Shown here: in pieces, positions 8,561 through 16,396 of the stretch
Layout: each line of letters starts with the position of its first letter
How positions within the stretch are numbered: position 1 is the first letter of the stretch
Assembly: GCA_040756995.1 (NCBI GenBank)
Contig: JBFLYK010000001.1
Coordinates: forward strand, 441,956 to 505,955
DNA from: BP-133 sp040756995
GTDB lineage: Bacteria; Actinomycetota; Acidimicrobiia; IMCC26256; BP-133
Reading direction: 5' to 3'
Length of the DNA stretch: 64,000 nt
Made by a program: the position numbers and the translations under genes
Notes under the pieces: model-generated
What the model was told of the DNA's origin: nothing
Seen by the model: only the letters and a program-made list of their open reading frames with translations
Database searches by the model: none

Positions 8561-10144
8561 TCAACATTCGAGGTGCGATTCCTCGAGGTCGAGCTCTCGC
8601 TCGAGGCGGTGCATCACGTCGTTGCTGATGTCCCCTGAGTTGCGGAGGGCCAGGACCGTCTGGCGTTCAGCGGCGTAGAGCCGTCGCAGGACGCGCTGGT
8701 GGGCCCGCGAGCGGTCCTCGTAGCCGTCGTCATCGATCTTCCCGGCCCGGGCGGCGAAGCGGCGTTTCCGCTGCTCGTACTGCAGGCGGACCTTCTCGAT
8801 GGTGTCCTCACTCGCCCACCCTTCCGCGGCCAGAGCCACCAGCTCCACCAGCGCCGCCTTGCTGGCCGCCAGGCGAGCGGTCAGCTCCTCGTGTTCCTCA
8901 TCGTGGCCGTCACCGGTCACGCCGAGCCGCCGGGCGAGGGCCGGCAGGGTGAGCCCTTGGAAGACAACGGTGACGAGAACCACGGCGAAGGTCACGAAGA
9001 CGATCAGGTCGCGGCCGGGAAGCGCGGCGCCGGCATCGGTCTCCAGTGGTATGGCCAGTGCTGCAGCCAGCGAGACTGCACCGCGCAGACCGCTCCAGGC
9101 GATGACCACCCGCGGCGCCGCTCCCATCCGGCGAGCCCGCTGCTGCGGACGCCGATCGACGGCCCGCAGGACGTAGGGCGTGGTGAACAACCAGACGAAC
9201 CGGACCGTGATGACCGCGACTGCCACCAGGGCGGCGGAGCCCATCAACTGTGCCGGTGATCGGACGGTGAGGTCATCGAGGATGACCGGCAGTTGCAGTC
9301 CGATCAGGATGAACAGGGTGGCGTTGAGAAGGAACGTGAGGATCTCCCAGACCGCGAAACCCTGGAGGCGTGTCGACGGCGACGTCACCTGCGGCGCTCG
9401 CCAGCCCAGATAAAGACCGGCGGCGACCACGGCCAGCACTCCGGAGAGGTGCAGCTCCTCGGCGGGAAGGAAGGCGGCGTAACCGGTGGCCAGGGTGATG
9501 GTGATCTCGGTCGGTGGATCGTCGAGTCGCCGGCGGATCTCTCCGATCAGCCATCCCACCGCCAGCCCGATGGCGACTCCGCCTGTGGCCGCGACGATGA
9601 ACTCGAGAGCCGCCCCGGCGAGGGAGAACCCCCCGGCCGTGGCTGCGCCGAGGGCGACGCGATAGCCGACGAGGGCGGCAGCGTCGTTGACGAGGCTCTC
9701 CCCCTCGACCAGGTTGACCACCCGCCGGGGGACGCCCAGGCGACGCATGATGGCGGTGGCCGCCACCGGGTCGGTGGGCGAGACGATGGCGCCAAGGACG
9801 AAGGCCATGGCCCAGGACAGGTCGAGGACGGCATGCGAGAGGGCCGCCACCGCGGCCATCGTGGCCAGAACGAGACCGATCGACGTCAACGACAGGGCGC
9901 GGGCATCCGCCCGCAGTGCCCGCAGGTCGGAGAAGAACGCGGCCACGTAGAGCAGCGGGGGCAGAAACACCAGCAGGACCAGCTCGGGATCGAGCTCGAC
10001 GCGTGGGCTGCCGGGGATGGCCCCGATGACCAGCCCACCCAGCACCAGGACGATGGGATAAGGAATCCCGAGCCGGCTGGCCACGGCGTTCAGGCCGGCC
10101 ACCGAGATCAGCAGGGTGGCCAGGACGATCTCGAACCCTTCCAT
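8561..10144 (-). CDS. Na+/H+ antiporter, CPA1 (NhaP/YjcE) family
   Basis: A 527-residue protein with about twelve membrane segments followed by a charged cytoplasmic tail of about 130 residues. Family motifs visible are FLPPLLYVAAF (about residue 65), AIVSPTDPVAATAI with the ND-type ion-binding helix ESLVNDAAALVGY (about 125-150), and WSGLRGAVSLAAALAIP (about 345). It exchanges Na+ (or K+) for protons across the membrane. I chose ATG 10144 (MEGFEIVLATLL) because the longer reading frame to 10237 adds a non-conserved polar leader. The tail contains ELTARLAASKAALVELVALA, as in other actinobacterial members. Confidence 0.93.
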   Translation of the reverse strand: MEGFEIVLATLLISVAGLNAVASRLGIPYPIVLVLGGLVIGAIPGSPRVELDPELVLLVFLPPLLYVAAFFSDLRALRADARALSLTSIGLVLATMAAVAALSHAVLDLSWAMAFVLGAIVSPTDPVAATAIMRRLGVPRRVVNLVEGESLVNDAAALVGYRVALGAATAGGFSLAGAALEFIVAATGGVAIGLAVGWLIGEIRRRLDDPPTEITITLATGYAAFLPAEELHLSGVLAVVAAGLYLGWRAPQVTSPSTRLQGFAVWEILTFLLNATLFILIGLQLPVILDDLTVRSPAQLMGSAALVAVAVITVRFVWLFTTPYVLRAVDRRPQQRARRMGAAPRVVIAWSGLRGAVSLAAALAIPLETDAGAALPGRDLIVFVTFAVVLVTVVFQGLTLPALARRLGVTGDGHDEEHEELTARLAASKAALVELVALAAEGWASEDTIEKVRLQYEQRKRRFAARAGKIDDDGYEDRSRAHQRVLRRLYAAERQTVLALRNSGDISNDVMHRLERELDLEESHLEC

Positions 10145-10258
10145 GCCTCCATCATCGCGGGCTGGGGGCTGGTTCGAAGAAGTGCCGCTCCTGCCATCCC
10201 TTCGGTGAAGCGTGAGCCCTTCCACAGACGGGTACATACGGAAGACCTCGAACCCTGA

Positions 10259-10301
10259 GCGGCGACAAACTCCCGGTTCCCTTCAACCGGGGGTTTGCCG
10301 C
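10259..10301. terminator. Long stem-loop in the 10.2-10.6 kb gap
   Basis: An extended imperfect hairpin: outer GCGGC/GCCGC, middle AAAC/GTTT, inner CCCGGTT (10272-10278) with AACCGGG (10285-10291) and a 6-base loop. The rest of the non-coding stretch 10145-10626 shows no gene that I can support. The hairpin may insulate the antiporter from the small-gene cluster, or terminate unseen transcription. Confidence 0.4.
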
Positions 10302-10626
10302 GTTTGGCTGCAGCGCTCTCCCGGGTCAGGTCTCGGTTCCGGGTGGCGGGGCGGGGCCAGCGGGCGTCTTCCCGACCGGAGTGGCGGTGGCGAGGGCGTC
10401 GCCGTTGCGTCGCTGGTGCGTTTTGGCAGCGTCGGCGCTGGGAAGGAAGTCCTGGCAGCGGAAGAGCTCAGAAGGTGCGGGCGGCACCGTCAGCGAAGCC
10501 TGAATGGCACAGGCGCCGACGGCGGTGTGATGACCTCAATACCGGCCCGGGCTCACGGGCTCTCTTCGCCGAAGGGGACAACGGCGTCCACCCGACGACC
10601 GAGCGTGGAAGACGGGGGAGGCCGAG

Positions 10627-10980
10627 GTGGCAACGGAAGCGAAGCTGGCTCGTCCGCCGGGGATCACGGGCTCGGATCTCTCCATCGGCAGCGGACGGGT
10701 TCAGGTGCTGGAATCCTGCCGCGGTGTCTGGCTCTTCGACATCGGGCAGCGGCGGTTCTGTCGCGTGTTGCCTGGGCAACGTCCGCCGCCGGCCAGCGAC
10801 TGGAGCCACTTTGACGAACTCGAGATCGATCCAGACCGCGGCTGCTTCGCGGTCACGGTGGGCCAAACAGGCACGCCAATCCTTCGGTCCTGGTTCCATG
10901 TTGGTGAGTGCCTCTTCTGCTCCCAGCCACTCCAACCGGGGCCGGAACGCGGGCCAGCCGAGAGGGAGGAGAGCCGATGA
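10627..10980 (+). CDS. Small uncharacterised protein (first of a four-gene cluster)
   Basis: A 117-residue protein starting at GTG 10627 behind a GGGGGAGG site. The central part looks like a small beta-rich domain: GVWLFDIGQRRFCRVL, then DELEIDPDRGCFAV and TGTPILRSWFHVGECLFC. It ends in a charged tail that overlaps the next gene as ATGA, so the two are coupled. I do not recognise a family. Four Cys residues could bind metal or form disulfides, but no clear motif is visible. Confidence 0.65.
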   Translation: MATEAKLARPPGITGSDLSIGSGRVQVLESCRGVWLFDIGQRRFCRVLPGQRPPPASDWSHFDELEIDPDRGCFAVTVGQTGTPILRSWFHVGECLFCSQPLQPGPERGPAEREESR

Positions 10981-11381
10981 CTCGCAGCGATCCGTCTCAC
11001 GAAACTGCCCGGGAGGGCCACGTCGCAGCATTGCGGGAGCTTCACCTGGCGCTGCGACGGGCACACGAGGCTCTGCGCCACGCCCATCACCTGCTGGCGC
11101 CATTTCATGCCGCGTTCAACGGCGTTCGTCCTTTCCCCCGGTCCCCGAAGCAGGTGGCGTCACCGTCGCGCCTCGGCTTCACCGCCGACCGGAGCAATTC
11201 GACGTTTCGCTTTGCCTTCGTGGTCCCGGGCCCTGAATCCAATGCGATGGAGGACCTTCGAGCCGACTTCCGTACCCATGTCGCTCACATCCAGCTCCTC
11301 AAGGAGGAGAACCGGCACCTGTGTGACACCGTGGGCCGCATGATCGGCCAGCGGCGCACGAAGGGCTGGCCGACTTCCTGA
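10977..11381 (+). CDS. Small helical protein, paralogue of the protein at 11801
   Basis: A 134-residue protein of unknown function. An N-terminal amphipathic helix (VAALRELHLALRRAHEALR, about residues 15-35) and a C-terminal helix (HVAHIQLLKEENRHLCDTVG, about 105-125) flank a short Pro/Phe-rich middle. The same two helices occur in the larger protein encoded at 11801-12640 (ALRRLYVALQRAQNAL and HLRQIRDDNRRLCIHVGRLL), so the two are paralogues. The start at 10977 is fixed by the ATGA overlap with the previous gene. The helices look suited to coiled-coil or bundle pairing. Confidence 0.7.
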   Translation: MTRSDPSHETAREGHVAALRELHLALRRAHEALRHAHHLLAPFHAAFNGVRPFPRSPKQVASPSRLGFTADRSNSTFRFAFVVPGPESNAMEDLRADFRTHVAHIQLLKEENRHLCDTVGRMIGQRRTKGWPTS

Positions 11382-11447
11382 GCGTGACCCGCCCGGCGCC
11401 GGTTCCGTGAACGGCGACGGAGGCGCCGCGTCCGTGAGGGGGACTCG

Positions 11448-11729
11448 ATGAGCAACCGGTTCAACCGCTGTCCGGCCAAACTGGGAGGTTGGCAATGCGC
11501 GCTGGAGTATGCCCACGACGGCTCCCACGTCTTCCCCCACGGCGGGTCTCCGACAGCCGCTGTGGATGGCGTCGACATCGAGCCGGAAAGCACGCTGCGG
11601 CTCCTCGAGTTGCTCGGCGAACAGCTCTGGCAGGCTGACCGCCAACGTATGAAGGAGCTGCTCTCACGAACCTTCGACAGCGATGGCCACCGTGAGCTTG
11701 GCGACCAAGGCGGTGCTGGCTACTGGTGA
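11448..11729 (+). CDS. Small protein with Cys/His motif
   Basis: A 93-residue protein. The N-terminus contains CPAKLGGWQCALEYAHDGSH, a C-x7-C followed by H-x3-H pattern found in small actinobacterial proteins that often precede regulatory domains; it may bind zinc. A helical C-terminal half follows (TLRLLELLGEQLWQADRQR). The ATG at 11448 follows a GAGGGGG site. It lies 66 bases after the preceding gene in the same direction, so it is probably part of the same transcription unit. Confidence 0.6.
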   Translation: MSNRFNRCPAKLGGWQCALEYAHDGSHVFPHGGSPTAAVDGVDIEPESTLRLLELLGEQLWQADRQRMKELLSRTFDSDGHRELGDQGGAGYW

Positions 11730-11800
11730 CCCAGCGGCGCCCAGGGCGGTAGCGCACGACGAGCATCGGACTCCCTTCACGACACCTTCGAGGAGTGCCC

Positions 11801-12640
11801 ATGGTCCACGTCGGCGAGACCCAAGACCAACGTGCAGCAGCGCTGCGACGACTCTACGTCGCATTGCAGCGAGCGCAGAATGCCCTCTGGGAGGCGCATG
11901 ATGCCTTGCGGGCCGTGCTGTGCACCCGTCATCCGCCGGAGAAGCGCCCAGGTGGTGCGCCGATGCGGTCGACCCGCACCAGCGTGTGGGAAGCGCTGAT
12001 CGACGCCGAGCTGAAGCACGGCTCCCGAGTGCCAAACGTGCTGTGGTTTCCGCACCGGCTCGACGCGCATCTCCAGCATCTCCGCCAGATCAGGGACGAC
12101 AACCGTCGCCTCTGCATCCACGTCGGCAGACTCCTTCGGATCTGCAACGCCGAAACCCAAGCACCGCACCGGACGGGAAGTACACAACTCCGCGCCCTCG
12201 CCCATCGGCTCCGCCCCAAGGCGCCGTCCCCATCTCCTCGCGCCCAAGAGGGAACGGGCGCGGCTTCCCCGCCGACTGCAGTGGGCCCCAACGACCGTCG
12301 GCGAGAAGTCCTCGCCCTGAATGCCCTCCACCCCGAGTTGCAGGCAAGAGTCATGACGGCAACCGCCCACGCCCCGATCCGGGTTGTCGAACGTTTCCAA
12401 GGAGAAGCCGGGGAGGAATTCGAGGTGTTTGCCGTGGCGGGCGACGAGTTCGTCCACATGTCCTTGAGCCTGCGGCCCGACGGATCAGTGGCGGAGACCA
12501 CCCAGACTGCGCTCCGAGCAGAAACGGAGGTGGTCGCCGTCGGCACCGATCACGCCACGGTCCGCATCCCCGACGACGTCGTCGCCGTGCCCCTGGAGAT
12601 CGCCTCGGCCATTCGTGAAACCAGCGGTCAGGGCCGGTAA
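11801..12640 (+). CDS. Uncharacterised helical protein with an added C-terminal domain
   Basis: A 279-residue protein. Residues 1-120 are paralogous to the 134-residue protein at 10977. A low-complexity Pro/Arg/Ser linker (about 125-170) leads to a distinct C-terminal alpha/beta domain (about 175-279) with REVLALNALHPELQARVM and VVERFQGEAGEEFEVFAVAG. ATG 11801 is preferred over the GTG six bases earlier because AGGAG lies about 6 bases before it. No family is recognised. It is the last gene of the cluster before a hairpin and a convergent operon. Confidence 0.7.
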   Translation: MVHVGETQDQRAAALRRLYVALQRAQNALWEAHDALRAVLCTRHPPEKRPGGAPMRSTRTSVWEALIDAELKHGSRVPNVLWFPHRLDAHLQHLRQIRDDNRRLCIHVGRLLRICNAETQAPHRTGSTQLRALAHRLRPKAPSPSPRAQEGTGAASPPTAVGPNDRRREVLALNALHPELQARVMTATAHAPIRVVERFQGEAGEEFEVFAVAGDEFVHMSLSLRPDGSVAETTQTALRAETEVVAVGTDHATVRIPDDVVAVPLEIASAIRETSGQGR

Positions 12641-12681
12641 CTCAAGCCGTGACTTTCGGTATTTCGAGGTACGCGGAAATG

Positions 12682-12700
12682 ATCTCCCGTCCTCGGAGAT
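12682..12700. terminator. Rho-independent-like terminator between convergent genes
   Basis: ATCTCC (12682-12687) pairs with GGAGAT (12695-12700) around a 7-base loop, followed by a pyrimidine-rich AT tract (ATTCTTTTCT). It sits between two convergent gene ends. Confidence 0.5.
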
Positions 12701-12750
12701 AGCATTCTTTTCTGTGCGTCGACCTGGCTGGCGTGCCGAGCCCCTAGGCG

Positions 12751-12957
12751 TCAGATTTTGGTCTTCCCAGGGCGCCGATTGAGCTTGAAGTCACGCGCTG
12801 AGCCGCGAGAAGAGCCGATCTCGCCGGTACGCACTTCGCTGATGATTCGCCCGTTGGCGGGGCCGAAGACGAACCGTCCGAGCGCTTCTCGAGCGGCGGC
12901 CGATGCCCCTTCCGCCTTGGTTGCGGTGGTGCGTTCCCGCCGTCGGGTCGTCATCAC
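12751..12957 (-). CDS. Small basic hypothetical protein
   Basis: A 68-residue, Arg/Lys-rich protein. The centre reads ALGRFVFGPANGRIISEVRT and the C-terminus is strongly basic (KLNRRPGKTKI). Its ATG overlaps the stop of the preceding gene (ATGA), so it is coupled to the 188-residue protein. No family is recognised; the charge suggests nucleic-acid or membrane-surface contact. Confidence 0.55.
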   Translation of the reverse strand: MMTTRRRERTTATKAEGASAAAREALGRFVFGPANGRIISEVRTGEIGSSRGSARDFKLNRRPGKTKI

Positions 12958-13520
12958 AGGGCAGACCCGGCTCGCCGCTCGCCGGCCGTACCCGATGCCG
13001 AAGCCGCCACAGCGTGCTCGGCTTCTACGAGGTGCTTGTCGCTCTCCTGGACGAGACGATCGACCAGGTCGGCGGCGATCAAGGCCAAGCCCCGCCGGCA
13101 GGCAACGGGGAGCCGTTTGTCCCCGGCCAATTCTCGGCCGCTGCGAGCGACCCGTTCGGCTTCGGACCGGAACACCGTGAGGACCATCTCCGGATCCCAG
13201 GCGTGATAGCCAGCCACCCGTTCGTAGCGATTCAGCTGACCCTTGAGCGGACGGGCATCAGCGACGAGCTGTTCGAGTCGATCACCGGCCCGGTGCAGCA
13301 GGTCCCCGACGCAGAGGAGGTGTTCCATGGCCGTGGCCGCGTCCATCCACGGACGTCGGCCGAGATCGGCCGGGTCATCGCTCCGGTCGACGATGCTTCG
13401 AAAGCGCTCGGGCAACGAGCGGACGGCTGACGTGAGCGACGGTGCAACCGGATCGGACACGCTCGCGTCAGATCCGACGGCTGCTTCAGTGTGGGCGGGA
13501 GGCGCTTTGACGAGGGGCAC
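12954..13520 (-). CDS. Alpha-helical hypothetical protein
   Basis: A 188-residue protein starting at GTG 13520, placed 5 bases after a perfect GGAGG. It is almost entirely helical by composition, with helices around AMEHLLCVGDLLHRAGDRLEQL, EMVLTVFRSEAERVARSGR and GLALIAADLVDRLVQ. The arrangement resembles a DinB-like four-helix bundle, but the metal-binding His set is not clear, so I leave the function open. It is translationally coupled to the small basic protein downstream. Confidence 0.65.
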   Translation of the reverse strand: MPLVKAPPAHTEAAVGSDASVSDPVAPSLTSAVRSLPERFRSIVDRSDDPADLGRRPWMDAATAMEHLLCVGDLLHRAGDRLEQLVADARPLKGQLNRYERVAGYHAWDPEMVLTVFRSEAERVARSGRELAGDKRLPVACRRGLALIAADLVDRLVQESDKHLVEAEHAVAASASGTAGERRAGSAL

Positions 13521-14226
13521 CGTTGCCTCCTCTCCCCGGGTTCTCAGCCAGCCGCTCCGAGGAGCCCATCCGGCTGACTGCTGAGGACAATTCTCTGCCG
13601 CTCGTTGCCAAACAACGAGGGGTATTGGGCAATCATCGACGGCTTTGTCGCCCGCCGCGGGATGGCGGGCTGCCACAGTCTTCCAGCCCGCAATATATGG
13701 TTGGAGCGGACCATTACTTACAATAGGTGTCAAGCGTTAAGGCAATATCGTCCGAAGCCGCTTTGTCGCCGGCTGGGCCGTGGCGCTCCTCGAACGTGTG
13801 CAGCAAGGCCCGCTGACCCGCCTCCCGAAATACCCGAGGGGATCAAGAACGTCCTTCGCTACACCGACATCCCGGGGGGCCCCAAGGCGCCGTCGGCCCC
13901 GCCGACACAGCCGGCTGCGGGCATTGCGTATCTGAGTCGGTCAACGCGCCCTCGATGCCGCGGTAGTCGTCGTTGCTCGTTGTCGCTGAGGCGCCGCGCG
14001 GTGCGACCGCCGGGGCCTTAGCCGCGCCGCACAGAAGCCCCGGTAGGCAGAACTACGAGGACACCAGCTCGACGTGCCGGGGGCGGATAAACGTCGACCG
14101 GGCGCCACGTAGCGAGTCAGCCCGACCACGAGGCGCGTGCTCTGCTCCGGGGGCGGGGATTGGCAACCGTTGTTGCCGGGTACGGAGCAGCTAGCTGCCT
14201 GCGGGGCAGGATTGATCGGAGAAGTG
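13521..14226. other. Non-coding stretch with an AT-rich patch
   Basis: About 700 bases without a supportable gene. Open frames here are short and have the composition of shadows. An AT-rich patch at about 13690-13760 includes a minus-strand TTGACA (13733-13728) that could contribute to a promoter for the minus-strand operon starting at 13520, though no good -10 lies at 16-19 bases. The patch differs strongly in base composition from its surroundings. Confidence 0.5.
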
Positions 14227-14562
14227 ATGGGTTCGGTTCTGAGGGAGGTCGCCGCCGCGGCGGACGAGGTGGCCACCGATCAGCGGCGGGTGGCTCGCCG
14301 AGCCCGGGAGATGCAGCGCCAGCGGGATCTGGGATGGTCGTGGGGCCAGATCCTCGACCGTGAGGCGGCGCCGAGCCTTCTGGAGCTGCTGCGGCGCAGC
14401 GGCCGGCGTGTCGCCAGCGCCACCGCCTGTGTGGCCCAGACGCTGGTCTCGGGACTGAGCCAGGAGGGTGAGTCTCGCCGGCAGATCGGCCGGCGTCTCG
14501 GTGTCACCCACCAGCGCGTGACGGCGATGCTCAACGGGGCGCGTCGCTCCGGACGCCGGTAG
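14227..14562 (+). CDS. Small helix-turn-helix protein
   Basis: A 111-residue basic helical protein. The C-terminus contains a likely helix-turn-helix: SRRQIGRRLGVTHQRVTAML, with the Gly in the turn and a recognition helix beginning THQRV. The N-terminal half is a long charged helix. ATG 14227 is preceded by CGGAGAAG. It lies 29 bases upstream of the RsbW-like ATPase gene, so it is probably co-transcribed and may be a DNA-binding regulator of the same response. Confidence 0.7.
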   Translation: MGSVLREVAAAADEVATDQRRVARRAREMQRQRDLGWSWGQILDREAAPSLLELLRRSGRRVASATACVAQTLVSGLSQEGESRRQIGRRLGVTHQRVTAMLNGARRSGRR

Positions 14563-14591
14563 CCGTGTCCGTCGGCCGGTAGGGGGCGGCC

Positions 14592-15044
14592 ATGCTGCTG
14601 GACGTGGCGGTATGCCTGCCGCAGGAGTCGGAGACGGTCGGGGTGATTCGGGCCATCGTGCGCCACGCCCTTCACTCCTTTGGCGTAACCCAGGAGTGCA
14701 TCGACGACATCTGCCTGGCCCTGAGCGAGGCCTGTACCAACGTCATCGACCACGCCGTGCCCGGTGACGAATACGAGGTGCGGCTCGAAGTCGACGAGCG
14801 GGAGTGCGCCCTCAGCGTCAGGAACACCAATCACGGTTTCGACGCCCGGGCCCTGCGCGGCGCCATGCCGGATGCCTCATCGCCCCGCGGGCGGGGTGTC
14901 GCCATCATGCGGGCCGTCATGGACCACGTCGACTTCAGTTCCGAACCCCAAGCCGACACGATGGTCCGTCTCGTCAAGGCGCTGGCGATTAAAGGCGACA
15001 GCCTGTTGGACAGACTGCGGAGGACCAGAGAGAGCAGCGGCTGA
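14592..15044 (+). CDS. RsbW-like anti-sigma factor / GHKL ATPase
   Basis: A 150-residue protein with the HATPase_c fold of RsbW/SpoIIAB regulators. The N-box reads DICLALSEACTNVIDHA (about residues 38-54) and the G-box SSPRGRGVAIMRAVMDHVDF (about 95-115). These bind ATP-Mg; family members phosphorylate an STAS anti-anti-sigma factor or hold a sigma factor inactive. No sigma-B-type gene or STAS partner is next to it, so the partner is unknown. A 12-bp hairpin begins inside its last codons. Confidence 0.85.
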   Translation: MLLDVAVCLPQESETVGVIRAIVRHALHSFGVTQECIDDICLALSEACTNVIDHAVPGDEYEVRLEVDERECALSVRNTNHGFDARALRGAMPDASSPRGRGVAIMRAVMDHVDFSSEPQADTMVRLVKALAIKGDSLLDRLRRTRESSG

Positions 15045-15067
15045 CTCGCGTCGGCGCCGCTGCTCTC
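15030..15067. terminator. Strong bidirectional terminator hairpin
   Basis: A perfect 12-bp inverted repeat, GAGAGCAGCGGC (15030-15041) and its complement (15056-15067), with a 14-base loop. It overlaps the stop of the RsbW-like gene and lies just beyond the stop of the convergent pstS gene. There is no T-tract, which is common in high-GC actinobacteria. Confidence 0.65.
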
Positions 15068-15090
15068 CCGGCCTCAGACTGTGAACGCAG

Positions 15091-16101
15091 TCAGCCGGCC
15101 GCGATCTTGCCGGCGTGCTGCTTGGCGTGGTCCTGCAGCTTCGCCGGGAGGGGGGCGTAGCCCAGGCTGTCGGCCTTTTGCTGGCCAGCCCCCAGTCCGT
15201 GGTCGAGGAAGGCCTTCATCGTGTCGTACTTTCCTTTGGCCAGCTTCGTCGGAACGATGAGGTACGAGACGCTCGAGATCGGATAGGCGTTGCCGCCGGG
15301 GTTGTAGTTGATCTCGACGGTCCCGTCCGGCTGTGCCTTGGCTTGGTCGAGGGCGGCGGTGACGCTGGCGGCGTCCGGCGGACGGAAGGCCCCGCCCCCG
15401 TTCTTCACCAGGGCCTCGGCCAGCTTCTTCTCCTTGGCGAAACCGTGCTCGGCGTAGCTGATCGCGCCGTTGGTGGCCGCCACCGCGTCGGCGACGCCCG
15501 ACGACCCTTCCTTCCCCTGCTGGCCGGCATCGGTTGGGAACTGCTCGGTGCTTCCGCCCTTCCACTCGCCTCCGCCGGCGGTCTCCAGGTAGCTCGTGAA
15601 AATGCCGGAGGAGCCCGACTTGTCGGAGCGGACGAACACCTGGATCGCCAGATCGGGGCCTGGCGAGCCGTTGTCGGCGGCAATGGCCGGGTCGTTCCAC
15701 TTCTTGATCTTCCCCGAGAAGATCTTGGCCAGGGTCGGCCCGGAGAGCTTCAACTTGGCCAGGCCGTCGACCTTGTAGACGATGGCGAGGCCGCCGGCCG
15801 TCTCCGGGACGTAGACGAAGTCGCCGTATTTCGCCTTGAGCTTCGTCACCTCGTCGGGTTTGGCGGGCCCGTCCGAGGCGGCGAAGTCGACTTCGCCGTT
15901 GATCAGCTTGCCTCGGCCGGCGCCTGATCCCACGCCTTCGTAGGCCACCTGGTTGCCGGTATCGGCACTCCACTGCTGGATGATCTTTTGCGCGAAGGTT
16001 GAACCGGCTCCCTTCACCGGATCGCCTGCCCGGGCCGTCGGTCCGGTCGCAAAGACCAACCCGGCGAATGCCAGAACGGCGACCAGTCTCGATCGCTTCA
16101 C
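15091..16101 (-). CDS. pstS: Phosphate ABC transporter substrate-binding protein PstS
   Basis: A 336-residue exported protein. The signal peptide spans about residues 1-26, starting at GTG 16101 (VKRSRLVAVLAFAGLVFA..), with AAGGGAG upstream. The mature protein has the PstS phosphate-binding loops: VKGAGSTFAQKIIQQW, the DFAASDGPAK segment and RSDKSGSSGIFTSYL. No lipobox is seen, unlike many actinobacterial PstS proteins. It is an orphan: no pstC, pstA, pstB or phoU lies nearby, so it must work with a permease encoded elsewhere or serve in sensing. A possible PHO box lies upstream. Confidence 0.9.
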   Translation of the reverse strand: MKRSRLVAVLAFAGLVFATGPTARAGDPVKGAGSTFAQKIIQQWSADTGNQVAYEGVGSGAGRGKLINGEVDFAASDGPAKPDEVTKLKAKYGDFVYVPETAGGLAIVYKVDGLAKLKLSGPTLAKIFSGKIKKWNDPAIAADNGSPGPDLAIQVFVRSDKSGSSGIFTSYLETAGGGEWKGGSTEQFPTDAGQQGKEGSSGVADAVAATNGAISYAEHGFAKEKKLAEALVKNGGGAFRPPDAASVTAALDQAKAQPDGTVEINYNPGGNAYPISSVSYLIVPTKLAKGKYDTMKAFLDHGLGAGQQKADSLGYAPLPAKLQDHAKQHAGKIAAG

Positions 16102-16171
16102 GTCCACTCCCTTCTTCGCCTCGGACCAGAACGGGTTCCAACGACAGCGGCGAAGGTACTTCCCTGGGCGC

Positions 16172-16187
16172 TGAAGCGTCAGTGAAC
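16172..16187 (-). promoter_or_regulatory. Possible PHO box upstream of pstS
   Basis: On the minus strand, GTTCA (16187-16183) and CTTCA (16176-16172) are spaced 11 bases apart, the period of PhoP direct repeats in actinobacteria. They lie about 75 bases upstream of the pstS start. Confidence 0.35.
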
Positions 16188-16396
16188 TCTTTCCATTGCG
16201 CACCCGTCCTCTCCGTAACGGTAGGGATGCGCGCCGGGGGATCCCCCGAACCGCCCGGGGTGCCATACCGACCTTCGGGACGGAGGCGGCGGACCGTCGG
16301 GGGGCGCCGCACCCTCGACATCCGGTCGAGGTGAACAACAGATGCAGACGCAGGAATGGGCGCTTCGGGAACGAAAGGTTCAGAGCCACTTGATTC

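Noticed and set aside
10468..11103. Minus-strand frame of 211 codons opposite the small-gene cluster
   Set aside because: It lacks a ribosome site and has shadow composition, while the plus-strand genes have SD sites and ATGA coupling.
13941..14276. Short frames in the 13.5-14.2 kb gap
   Set aside because: None has a ribosome site or sensible amino-acid composition on either strand.
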